This document shows, in pieces, positions 8,513 to 15,836 of a stretch of DNA of 64,000 nucleotides. The stretch is taken from NCBI RefSeq assembly GCF_023715725.1, contig NZ_JAMBOT010000012.1, positions 41,827-105,826 on the forward strand. The letters are read 5' to 3'. Position 1 is the stretch's first letter. Each line of letters starts with the position of its first letter. Below the pieces are notes generated by a model, which was not told where the DNA came from, ran no database searches, and saw only the letters and a program-made list of their open reading frames with translations. Both the position numbers and the translations under genes were made by a program. This DNA is from Paenibacillus pasadenensis. Lineage in GTDB: Bacteria > Bacillota > Bacilli > Paenibacillales > Paenibacillaceae.

Positions 8513-9378
8513 TTCACTTCCTCCATTAGTTGAAGCATTACGGGCAGCAAACATACGATGAAATACGCCCCGTACACTGCGGCTCCGAACGGCGAGTATC
8601 CTTTTACGGCAATGGACGGAAAAAAGCGGATTGAGTTGCTCCCCCATGCAGCTCCAGCCAGAACAACCGCCGCCAGTGCCGTTAAAATCGCCAGGACAAT
8701 AATATCTCTCCGGTCAAAACGATAGATCGAAAAGCTTGTCCGCTTCGGCAGACCATATCCCCTTGCTTTCATGGAGTCCGCCGTCTCAATCGCATTTTCA
8801 AACGCCCAGGTGGTCAAAATCGATACCATTCGCAATCCGCCGCGCGCTTTCTGAATGAAATTGCCTTGTGTCACATCTCTTCCGATGCAGCGCTGCGCCT
8901 GGGAAATAACCGACAGCTGATGCCGGTATCGCGGCACAAAACGAAGCGTCATCGAGAGGATGAGCGACAGCGCCGGCATCACTTTGCCGAACAAATAGAT
9001 TAATTTATCCGAGGTCATCACTTTGTTAAAGCAGGAAAACCAGATGATGACGGTCACATACATGCAAGCTGCTGCCACTCCATAAACAATCGATTCTTTG
9101 GTTACGTGATTCCCGTTCGGAAGATAGAACAGAATGGTCGCCCCCGCGTGGTTAAACAGCGGATTAAACGCGGCCAACACAAGCAGCAGCGGCAGCATGT
9201 AGATTAGATTGAATAAAATAGCTTTCCGGCCGTTCAGCACGACGGAGTAGGATAAAGCGCCAATAAGCGAAATTGCCAGCGACAGCGGATGCATGAACGC
9301 CATTGAACATCCGATGACGAGAGCAAAATAGGCCAGATTTACGAACGGATGAAATCCCGCAAAGCTGTCGCGTCTCAA
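8485..9378 (-). CDS. ecfT: ECF transporter transmembrane subunit EcfT
   Basis: 297 residues, ATG 9378 inside the stop of the preceding gene (ATGA overlap). Membrane protein with about six segments and a cytoplasmic coupling region: ADSMKARGYG is the second Ala-Arg-Gly coupling motif by which EcfT contacts the ATPases, and a first motif lies near AQRCIGRD. It couples ATP hydrolysis to toppling of the S component. Translational overlap with both neighbours supports a strict subunit ratio. Confidence 0.9.
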   Translation of the reverse strand: MRRDSFAGFHPFVNLAYFALVIGCSMAFMHPLSLAISLIGALSYSVVLNGRKAILFNLIYMLPLLLVLAAFNPLFNHAGATILFYLPNGNHVTKESIVYGVAAACMYVTVIIWFSCFNKVMTSDKLIYLFGKVMPALSLILSMTLRFVPRYRHQLSVISQAQRCIGRDVTQGNFIQKARGGLRMVSILTTWAFENAIETADSMKARGYGLPKRTSFSIYRFDRRDIIVLAILTALAAVVLAGAAWGSNSIRFFPSIAVKGYSPFGAAVYGAYFIVCLLPVMLQLMEEVKWRFIESKA

Positions 9379-10280
9379 CGCTCCCCCTCCGATGACGCCT
9401 GTTCAGCTCCAACATCCCGCCCCAGATCACAGGTATAAACCCACTCGATCCGATCCCCGTTTTTAAGCTCGTAGCGGCTTGATCCGTAATTCGGAAATTC
9501 TCCGTTTACTTTATACATCCAGCCGCTCAATTCCCCGCAATCGAACTCGTAGATGTTATGAATGCCTTCAATATAGTTGCTGTTATATATGGGAGACATC
9601 TCAAATTCCAGATGAATCTTGCTGCGTTTCATCTCACGAAGCAGTACGTCAAATACGCTCTCACCTTTTTTAAAGGTAACCTTTTGTGCGGAGTAGATGA
9701 TCCCGTCCTTAGGAACAAGCTCCAGCTTATCCTCGTTAAAATGGTCCAGATTGTCCAAAATAGCCACAGCGGTGACGGACAGCGCCGCTGTTAACTGCGT
9801 TTCCGCTGAGCCTTTTCCCGAAGGTTTTGGATTATCCGGCTTAGGAGTCGATTTGCTGCCGCTGCCAGCGCCCGTGTTAGCTTTTTTTGGGGGAGGAGTG
9901 ACGGTTGGCGTGGTTGAATCTGATGAGGCTTTGCCTGGGTGCTGAGCGTTCTTTTTCTCCCCGGACGGCTGCGGATTTCCTTTGCCTGGGGGAGGCGATT
10001 GCTTCTGCTCTTTCTGACCAGAGCTGTTCGTTGCCGCAGGAGACGGATCAGAAGCCGTTCTGCCTGGAGTAACGGAAGGCGCACTCTTCTGTTCAGAAGT
10101 AGATTCTGGAGAAACCGTTGCAGTAGGTCCTGGCGTAATCTCCTTACTGGCAGCTAGTTCGGACTTCCCTCCGGCCGGTTGACCGCTCCTCGGACCGCCG
10201 CTGCCATCAAAGAAAAAAGCCGCCGCCAGCAAAACTGCGATTCCAAACAGAGCAATCCATTTTTTTACCGACATCTTCAT
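9375..10280 (-). CDS. Membrane-tethered DUF4430 (transcobalamin C-terminal-like) protein
   Basis: 301 residues, ATG 10280 after GGAGGTGATCAA. An amino-terminal hydrophobic segment (about residues 7-24) without a lipobox cysteine, so it is either a signal peptide or an uncleaved anchor. A Ser/Pro/Thr/Gly/Lys-rich stalk of about 130 residues follows. The carboxyl third (about 165-290) is a DUF4430 domain: YEFDCGELSGWMYKVNGE in pieces, then YELKNGDRIEWVYTCDLG. DUF4430 is the domain equivalent to the C-terminal beta domain of transcobalamin and intrinsic factor. Position directly before ecfT with a 4-base overlap suggests it hands the vitamin from the wall to the transporter. The stalk would let the domain reach into the wall. 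Function inferred. Confidence 0.7.
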   Translation of the reverse strand: MKMSVKKWIALFGIAVLLAAAFFFDGSGGPRSGQPAGGKSELAASKEITPGPTATVSPESTSEQKSAPSVTPGRTASDPSPAATNSSGQKEQKQSPPPGKGNPQPSGEKKNAQHPGKASSDSTTPTVTPPPKKANTGAGSGSKSTPKPDNPKPSGKGSAETQLTAALSVTAVAILDNLDHFNEDKLELVPKDGIIYSAQKVTFKKGESVFDVLLREMKRSKIHLEFEMSPIYNSNYIEGIHNIYEFDCGELSGWMYKVNGEFPNYGSSRYELKNGDRIEWVYTCDLGRDVGAEQASSEGER

Positions 10281-10300
10281 TTGATCACCTCCATAAACGA

Positions 10301-10325
10301 AAAGCAGAGCGGAAGCTCCGCTCCG
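10301..10325 (-). terminator. Intercistronic hairpin between surface protein and ECF genes
   Basis: GAGCGGA-GCT-TCCGCTC, perfect 7-bp stem, followed on the minus strand by TGCTTTTCG. The T tract is short, so it is more likely a partial attenuator or a 3' end stabiliser than a full terminator. It would make the long surface-protein mRNA more abundant than the transporter mRNA. Confidence 0.4.
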
Positions 10326-10359
10326 CCTTTATCAGCCGGATCGACTGAAACGTCTGCCG

Positions 10360-13300
10360 TTAATTGCCGGTCATATCGTACAATCTCGTTTTGCCGCTAA
10401 TTAAACGATCAAAAGCGACCATCGCGTACATCGCCTGATCTGTAGCCATTCCATCGACATTGCCGGGTTTTGCGCCGCCGTTATCCTTGCCGCCTGGCTT
10501 GATATGATAAAAGCCTCCGCCAGACGCCGCAAAGCTGAGAAGCGCGCTAACCGCAGAATCCCCGTTTTTAACGAACCGGGAGTCCGTATGCGGGTTAATG
10601 CCTATACTTGCCAAAGCAACGATGACCTGCGAGACACTCTCCGAATTCGCCGCATTGCGGCTGGCGAAACCGCCGTCCGCCTGCTGAACGGATGATAGCC
10701 AGGAAACCGCGCTTTCAACGGCGGCTTGAACATTCGGATTCATGCGGTAATATGGCGCCAGACTTTGAATCGCCATTGCCGTTACATCCGGGTCAGCCTC
10801 GGACGGATTAACGCCGAGCGCCCAGCCGCCTCCCGCAAGCTTCCGGTTCAAAATAAAGTCCACCAGCTGCGCTCTAGTCGTCTGGTTTTTTACATTAGGA
10901 ACAGACGAAATGTCGTACTGCTTGCTGTCGAGCGCGATAAGCGCAAAGATCGGTCCGTTAATGCCCTGTTTGGTTAAGGCGTCAAAATCGGCGAGCTTTT
11001 CCAGCAGGTTATAGCCCGCAACGTTTTTCACGTCACGGCCGATTGCCGTCAGCGCAACAATTGCCCGGCTGTATTCCGTATACTTCACGCTGTGAAGTAC
11101 ACCGGAGCTTTCTTTTAACTCCTTTTCCATGTTGGCATAGTAACGGTCAAAATAAGCCTGCGGAACTTCAGCGCCGGAGCGCGCCAGCCCGAATACTGTC
11201 CACTCCCCGCCAAGCGTCGAGACCGAAGGGTTTGGAACCGTTTCTTGCAAATAACTTGCGCTTAAGGAAAGCTGTTCTTTGATCGTTTTATTTATTTCGG
11301 GCTCAGCCGGCTTCTCTGGAGCAGAGGCTTTATAATTGATGGCCCGGATGGCGACGACCGCCGCCATCTCGCGCGTTACGCTGCCGGACGGATCAAACGC
11401 TCCGCCGTATCCCGTCATTAGACCAAGCGCTACGCTGGTTTGAACCGCAGCCTTTGCCCAAGATGCAACCCGATTCAAATCTTTAATCACAGGCGGATTC
11501 ACAGCCGATTGTGCGTCAAGCGCGCGAACGATCATCGCTGCTATCTGCTCCCGGGTTATCGTATCGTTCGGGTTAAAATTCGACTGGTACCCGGTAATGA
11601 TGCCAGCCCGGTGCGCGGCATAAACGTAAGGCGCAAACCATGCGTCGCGCGGCACGTCTGTGAATATTCCGCTTCCGTCAGCCCCCGAATCGGTGTTTAA
11701 ACCAAGTCCAACTGCCATCAGCTTGGCGAATTCAGCTCTTGTAACGCTTGTTTTAGGACTAAGCTTGCCGCCGCTGCCTTGCACGATGTTTTGGCCAACC
11801 GCTTTTTTCATCGCGTCCAGCGCCCATGACGAAATATGGCTTGCATCCGAATAGGATTGTCCAAGATCAAGCTCCGGGCTGGAGTCTTCATTGCTGGCCG
11901 CACGAACGTTATAGGTTACAAAAGAGGTAAAATGATTGGTGCGAATAACAAGGTCATTGCCAGAAATAAAAGCGTAGGTGATTTTTCCGGCTCCGTTGTT
12001 CGCCTGAAGAGCGCTGGCCTCAGATTCGTACATCTGGATTGGCGTGAACTGCCCGCCTTCGATGAAGCCGGCAAGCTGGCCCTTCCCTCCCTTGATCGTA
12101 AGTGTCACGGGACGATCGAACAGGAAGGAGCTCATTTCAGCGCCCATTACAAAAGCGTGCTGGATTTTATCCAGAGCTTCATTTTTTGAAATATTTCTTT
12201 GAATGAGCTGATTCAGCTCTGCACTCTTCGTATCCAAAGCCGTGAAAAGCTCGATGCTGTCATTTCCAGTCGTAACCTTTGTCCCTGGCTCAACGCTGAA
12301 AACAAGATTCCCTTTGTTAGCGGTCAGCTGCGGCAGTCCGTCCCTGACATCGCCGACATGAACGCTTACTTTTCGTGCGTCAACCGGGATGTTGAGCGTA
12401 AACCGTTCCGTTCCCTGTGCTGGCTTGGACAGGTGCAAAACATAGTCTTGCTGGATTGGCACATCAATCATTTTGTCAGTAACAGACGGTCCAGTGCCAG
12501 ATTCAGGTTGTCCCGGTGGCGTGCCGCCCGGACCCGGTCCGTTCGGATATTGTCCCAAGTCGGCTCCAAGGTTCAGAGTGTAGCGCCAGGCAACAATGTC
12601 TCCTGGTTTCAGTGCGTATTCCCCGGCGCTGTAATCGGGATATACGCCATTAACGGAATACATCCAACCGCTTTCCTCACCCCGGTCAAATTCGCTCAAC
12701 CCATCAATTCCTTGAACATACAGACTGCCGCCAGAACCACTCCATTGAACTTTCCCCGGCAGCGCGCGGTTTAACAGGGAGAATGCCGTATCACCTGCCT
12801 GAAGCTCGGTTTTGGTGGATGGAAGAATTGTGCCCTTTAAAATGTCACCCGTAACGGATAACGTTGCATACTCGGTTACCGGTTCGCCGCCATTTCCAGG
12901 AGGGTTAACCGGCGGTTGCTCCGGGCCTTCTCCTCCTCCTGGAGGGTCAACCGGCGGCTGCTCTGGGCCTTCCCCACCTCCTGGAGGATCAACCGGCGGC
13001 TGCTCCGGGCCTTCCCCACCTCCTGGAGGATCAACCGGCGGCTGCTCTGGGCCTTCCCCACCTCCCGGAGGATCAACCGACAGTTTTTCCGCTACCCGAA
13101 GCTGCTGCTGAGCCGGAATTAGGCTAGGCGCTTTATCCGCCTGATAGCCGGTTACTTCCATTGTATAATCGCCAGCTGCAACTATACCGCTGTTAAACAA
13201 AGCTTCACCGTTTGCATAGGTGTCCATCGTAACGGTGCCGATTTTCACCTGGACGCCTGCCGCAGGCACAGAGGCTGGCGCGCTTCCGCCATTCGGTGAC

Positions 13301-14709
13301 GAAAGAGCACGAACCGTCACTTTGAACGGCTCTCCAGCTTTAGGCTCGGCAGGAGTTACTTGAATCGAATCTATAGGCAGCGTGTCCGCGCCAGCATAAT
13401 AAACAACGATTTTATCGTTTGCTCTCAGTTGGTTTACGCCAATAGCTGCAGTCGGGAATACCCAAGCGCCATCGCGATAGATGATATATTTCCAGCCATC
13501 CGAGCCGCCGTATGTACCAGCGTTAATTCCATTCAAAGATGAAACAAATTTACCGGACGACGAATTGGATACAGTGAACGGAATTCCAGCTGTGTTGAGC
13601 ATTCCCTCTACTGTATCGAGCGCATAAAACCCAATTGATTCTCCTGAAGCGACCTGACCTTCCGGTCCCTCTATCTGAACAGTAACGGCTTGCGTTTGGC
13701 GTTCTCCAAAATCGTACAGACGCTGTTGTTTTCCTTCTTTAAAAGCAGCGTAAGCCACGAGAGCCTGAATCGCTTGCTCCGTTGCCATTGAGTTCGGGCC
13801 GCCGGTCAGCTTGCTCAAAAACGATCCATTGGCATGCCGATACTTGAGTAAATTTTGCAAAAGGTTCACGCCATTTTTCGTAAACCGTACATCAGTCGGA
13901 TCGATTCCGGCAGAGGTTAAACCGATAATGGCCTGTGACACACTTTCGCTTGAGGTTGAGCCCCAAGCGGTATAACCGCCTGCCTGGGTTTGATTGGCGG
14001 AAAGCCAACTCGCTATTTTCCCAATTGCAGCTTCAACCTCAGGCTGTGCTGAATACGGCGCAAGTGAAATGAGCGCCATCGCCGTTATGTCTGGATCGCT
14101 GGTCCCGGTTCCTAACGCTAACCCTCCGTCTGCTACAGGTTTGTTCTGTCTTTCAATTAGCTTTTGAACCAGCTTTTGGCGGTTCCACTCTGCGTTTTCC
14201 GGCACCAGGTAGCTACCGCTATCGAGCGCAATTAAGGCGTATATAAAATTATTTGTCGTAGCATTTTGTATCCCCGTATGGTTATACAAACGTTCAATTA
14301 AATTAAATCCGGCAAACTTGGAAGCATCCTGGCCTGCGGCTGTGAGAGCAAGCGATATTCGCGCGTAATCGGTTGCGGCATTATAGGTTCCATTTTTTGA
14401 AATGAGCTGTCCTTGAAGACCGGACAAATAACTCTGAGGAACCGGTTTTTCCGCTGTAGAAAGAGCAACGGCCTGCCAATCGCCGACTCCTCCAAGACCA
14501 AGCGTCCATGCCGCAGCCCCTTCAATCGCCGCCTTAACCTCCGCAAGCAACGGATCATTAATTCCTTGCTGTAAATCTGACGTTGAAACGGACGCTCTTA
14601 TCGATTCACTACTGGCAAAAACTTGCCCCAACGAGGAGAAAAGCATAGCAAGCGAGAGAAACAGAGATAGAATTGCTTTTACCGTTACCTTCTTTGTTGA
14701 AACTTTCAT
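10360..14709 (-). CDS. SLH-anchored intrinsic-factor/transcobalamin-like surface protein
   Basis: 1449 residues from ATG 14709 (AAAGAGGG upstream; the reading frame extends higher but without a ribosome site). Signal peptide residues 1-31. Domains in order: alpha/alpha barrel A of the prenyltransferase/terpenoid-cyclase type (about 40-335; DPDITAMALISLAPY, SESVSQAIIGLTSAG, MATEQAIQALVAY); DUF4430 A (340-441; SDGWKYIIYRDG); Ig-like domain (442-540); Pro-Gly-rich repeats (543-608); DUF4430 B (613-723; ESGWMYSVNGVYPDY, YALKPGDIVAWRYT); a beta-rich domain (733-946); three SLH motifs (950-1126; TRAEFAKLMAVGLGL, TREQIAAMIVRALDA); barrel B (1136-1449; DPDVTAMAIQSLAPY). Barrel plus DUF4430 is the architecture of animal cobalamin carriers. 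First gene behind a cobalamin riboswitch and ahead of an ECF transporter, so a wall-bound corrinoid capture role is likely. Confidence 0.8.
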   Translation of the reverse strand: MKVSTKKVTVKAILSLFLSLAMLFSSLGQVFASSESIRASVSTSDLQQGINDPLLAEVKAAIEGAAAWTLGLGGVGDWQAVALSTAEKPVPQSYLSGLQGQLISKNGTYNAATDYARISLALTAAGQDASKFAGFNLIERLYNHTGIQNATTNNFIYALIALDSGSYLVPENAEWNRQKLVQKLIERQNKPVADGGLALGTGTSDPDITAMALISLAPYSAQPEVEAAIGKIASWLSANQTQAGGYTAWGSTSSESVSQAIIGLTSAGIDPTDVRFTKNGVNLLQNLLKYRHANGSFLSKLTGGPNSMATEQAIQALVAYAAFKEGKQQRLYDFGERQTQAVTVQIEGPEGQVASGESIGFYALDTVEGMLNTAGIPFTVSNSSSGKFVSSLNGINAGTYGGSDGWKYIIYRDGAWVFPTAAIGVNQLRANDKIVVYYAGADTLPIDSIQVTPAEPKAGEPFKVTVRALSSPNGGSAPASVPAAGVQVKIGTVTMDTYANGEALFNSGIVAAGDYTMEVTGYQADKAPSLIPAQQQLRVAEKLSVDPPGGGEGPEQPPVDPPGGGEGPEQPPVDPPGGGEGPEQPPVDPPGGGEGPEQPPVNPPGNGGEPVTEYATLSVTGDILKGTILPSTKTELQAGDTAFSLLNRALPGKVQWSGSGGSLYVQGIDGLSEFDRGEESGWMYSVNGVYPDYSAGEYALKPGDIVAWRYTLNLGADLGQYPNGPGPGGTPPGQPESGTGPSVTDKMIDVPIQQDYVLHLSKPAQGTERFTLNIPVDARKVSVHVGDVRDGLPQLTANKGNLVFSVEPGTKVTTGNDSIELFTALDTKSAELNQLIQRNISKNEALDKIQHAFVMGAEMSSFLFDRPVTLTIKGGKGQLAGFIEGGQFTPIQMYESEASALQANNGAGKITYAFISGNDLVIRTNHFTSFVTYNVRAASNEDSSPELDLGQSYSDASHISSWALDAMKKAVGQNIVQGSGGKLSPKTSVTRAEFAKLMAVGLGLNTDSGADGSGIFTDVPRDAWFAPYVYAAHRAGIITGYQSNFNPNDTITREQIAAMIVRALDAQSAVNPPVIKDLNRVASWAKAAVQTSVALGLMTGYGGAFDPSGSVTREMAAVVAIRAINYKASAPEKPAEPEINKTIKEQLSLSASYLQETVPNPSVSTLGGEWTVFGLARSGAEVPQAYFDRYYANMEKELKESSGVLHSVKYTEYSRAIVALTAIGRDVKNVAGYNLLEKLADFDALTKQGINGPIFALIALDSKQYDISSVPNVKNQTTRAQLVDFILNRKLAGGGWALGVNPSEADPDVTAMAIQSLAPYYRMNPNVQAAVESAVSWLSSVQQADGGFASRNAANSESVSQVIVALASIGINPHTDSRFVKNGDSAVSALLSFAASGGGFYHIKPGGKDNGGAKPGNVDGMATDQAMYAMVAFDRLISGKTRLYDMTGN
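12904..13080. repeat. Four tandem 42-bp repeats encoding a Pro-Gly-Glu linker
   Basis: Units start at 12904, 12946, 12988 and 13030, with a partial fifth at 13072. Each encodes VDPPGGGEGPEQPP on the minus strand. Copies differ at only a few bases, so the linker length is probably variable between strains. Confidence 0.85.
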
Positions 14710-14854
14710 AAGTACCCTCTTTCTGTCTTCGTGTCCGAAATAAAACAAAAAAACCGCCCTGAAAAAGGGCGGTTTGAACAAACAGCGGCGCGCGCTGAAA
14801 GTATTCGAAATTACACACTACCAAAATTAGAACCATGCACAACTGCATGCGCAT
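14609..14854 (-). other. Possible leader ORF across the riboswitch terminator
   Basis: An 81-codon frame starts at ATG 14854 with a good ribosome site (AAAGGGAG, 5 bases before). It begins MRMQLCMVLILVVC, runs through the terminator hairpin at 14742-14776 and ends out of frame inside the surface-protein gene. Translation here would unfold the terminator stem. It has no recognised homology and may be fortuitous. Confidence 0.25.
14742..14776 (-). terminator. Expression-platform terminator of the cobalamin riboswitch
   Basis: AACCGCCC pairs with GGGCGGTT, followed by TTTTTGTTTTATTT on the minus strand. It lies between the aptamer (14900-15087) and the start codon at 14709, so it fits a transcription-termination switch: B12 bound, hairpin forms; B12 absent, read-through. 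Confidence 0.8.
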
Positions 14855-14899
14855 GCTCTCCCTTTCAATTCTCACCCCCCGAAGAATTAAGAAGATTTC

Positions 14900-15087
14900 A
14901 CGTTAAGGCAGGTCTCCTGGCTCATGAGTCAACGCTTCTCTACCCTTCCCAGTTTCAACTTTCAACCAGTGGCGTTCTAGAGTCGCTCGTCAATTACAGT
15001 GGCGGGACCGCGCCGGATTTTAACCGGACTTCCCTTTTAAGCAGATTTGCATGCCGAGTAGCAAAATAACAAACCTGCACCTTAACG
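14900..15087 (-). promoter_or_regulatory. Cobalamin (B12) riboswitch aptamer
   Basis: On the minus strand the conserved core is plain: GTTAAGGTGCAGG at the 5' side, AAAAGGGAAGTCCGGT, AATCCGGCGCGGTCCCGC and CCACTGT (plus coordinates 14996-15034), then the B12 box GAGCCAGGAGACCTGCC (14907-14924), and closing TTAACG pairing with CGTTAA. Order and spacing match the class I cobalamin riboswitch. It controls the whole operon down to 6111. Confidence 0.95.
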
Positions 15088-15113
15088 GATTTAATTATTA
15101 AATTGTCCAGTAC

Positions 15114-15142
15114 ATCATAACGGCTATCCAATAGGTTGTCTA
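15114..15142 (-). promoter_or_regulatory. Promoter of the riboswitch-controlled operon
   Basis: Minus strand -35 TAGACA (15142-15137), 17-base spacer, -10 TATGAT (15119-15114). Start near 15107, about 20 bases before the aptamer begins. Confidence 0.65.
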
Positions 15143-15183
15143 TGACATTTGCCAATGGTTAAGAGTACGACCTGCAATGCAAA

Positions 15184-15222
15184 TTAAAAACCAGAACCCT
15201 TGAGCTTCAAAAGGTTCCGGTC
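15184..15222 (-). terminator. Terminator after the 184-residue secreted protein gene
   Basis: CCGGAACCTTTTGAAG pairs imperfectly with CTCAAGGGTTCTGG, followed by TTTTTAATTT on the minus strand; 9 bases after the stop at 15231. Confidence 0.75.
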
Positions 15223-15230
15223 TTTGGTTA

Positions 15231-15785
15231 TCATTTAGCTGGCTTCCTCTTCTTTCTAATGCTAAGAGCGATTAAAACACTCGTTACAATAAAAGCAGTT
15301 ATACCAATAATGGTACCAGTTATGGAAGGAATAGCTTTTTTATCGACACTTTTATCTGGCAGCATCAATTTCTTTTCTTTCCAATAAGCCAGCTCTTCCT
15401 TCGCTTCAGCGACAGGCCTCGTCGGGGAACATAACGGATTTATCCATTTTTCATTTTCCCGTTTCAAAAAAACCAAATATTCTTTTCCGATTGAGCCAGA
15501 CTCAATCAGCCTTCCCCAACTGGGATCCTCGTCAATCGTAATTGTACGCTCCCGAACGCCCTTATAGCTTTGTTTAACCGTCAGTTTCACTTTTCTGCTG
15601 CTTTCATTTTTGAAAATAAAATTACTGTCGATTTTTTCCACCACACCAACAATAATGCCGTCATATTTCTGGTATGCTCTTTCCTTGGATGGGATCTCTT
15701 CGCAGGACAGGGCATAAACCTGAGAAGATGGGAACGTCGAAAAAAATACCAGGAACATAGTCAGCAATAGTACTAGTTTTTTCAT
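15231..15785 (-). CDS. Secreted, C-terminally anchored protein with netrin/TIMP-like features
   Basis: 184 residues, ATG 15785 after AAAAAGGGGG. Signal peptide 1-25 (VYA-L), then a domain with two Cys (LSCEEIPS near the new amino end and NPLCSPTRP near 117) and beta-strand-like stretches (DGIIVGVVEKI, VKLTVKQSYKG, KEYLVFLKRE). The order C-x-n-Y...D-x-I-x-x-G-x-V...V-x-x-x-Y-K-G...YLVFL...C resembles the NTR/TIMP fold found in many uncharacterised bacterial surface proteins. One membrane segment (about 154-175) and a short basic tail (RKKRKPAK) anchor it. Function unknown. It is upstream of the B12 riboswitch promoter but has its own terminator, so it is not part of that operon. Confidence 0.6.
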   Translation of the reverse strand: MKKLVLLLTMFLVFFSTFPSSQVYALSCEEIPSKERAYQKYDGIIVGVVEKIDSNFIFKNESSRKVKLTVKQSYKGVRERTITIDEDPSWGRLIESGSIGKEYLVFLKRENEKWINPLCSPTRPVAEAKEELAYWKEKKLMLPDKSVDKKAIPSITGTIIGITAFIVTSVLIALSIRKKRKPAK

Positions 15786-15836
15786 AAAATCCCCCTTTTT
15801 TGTAAGGGACGGATTTATTATAGAATAAGTTGCTGA

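Noticed and set aside
12904..13080. Regular repeats that could suggest a CRISPR array
   Set aside because: The 42-bp units are head-to-tail without spacers and in frame with the coding sequence.
12812..13122. Open frames with Gly-Ser-Cys repeats on the plus strand
   Set aside because: They are the antisense reading of the 42-bp linker repeats in the surface-protein gene and have no ribosome site.
10360..14709. Assignment as a squalene-hopene or terpene cyclase
   Set aside because: The barrels resemble that fold, but the protein is secreted, wall-anchored, joined to DUF4430 and without a DXDD catalytic motif.
6111..15142. Reading the B12 operon genes as a cobalamin synthesis cluster
   Set aside because: No cob or cbi enzyme is present; all genes encode surface, tether or transport proteins.
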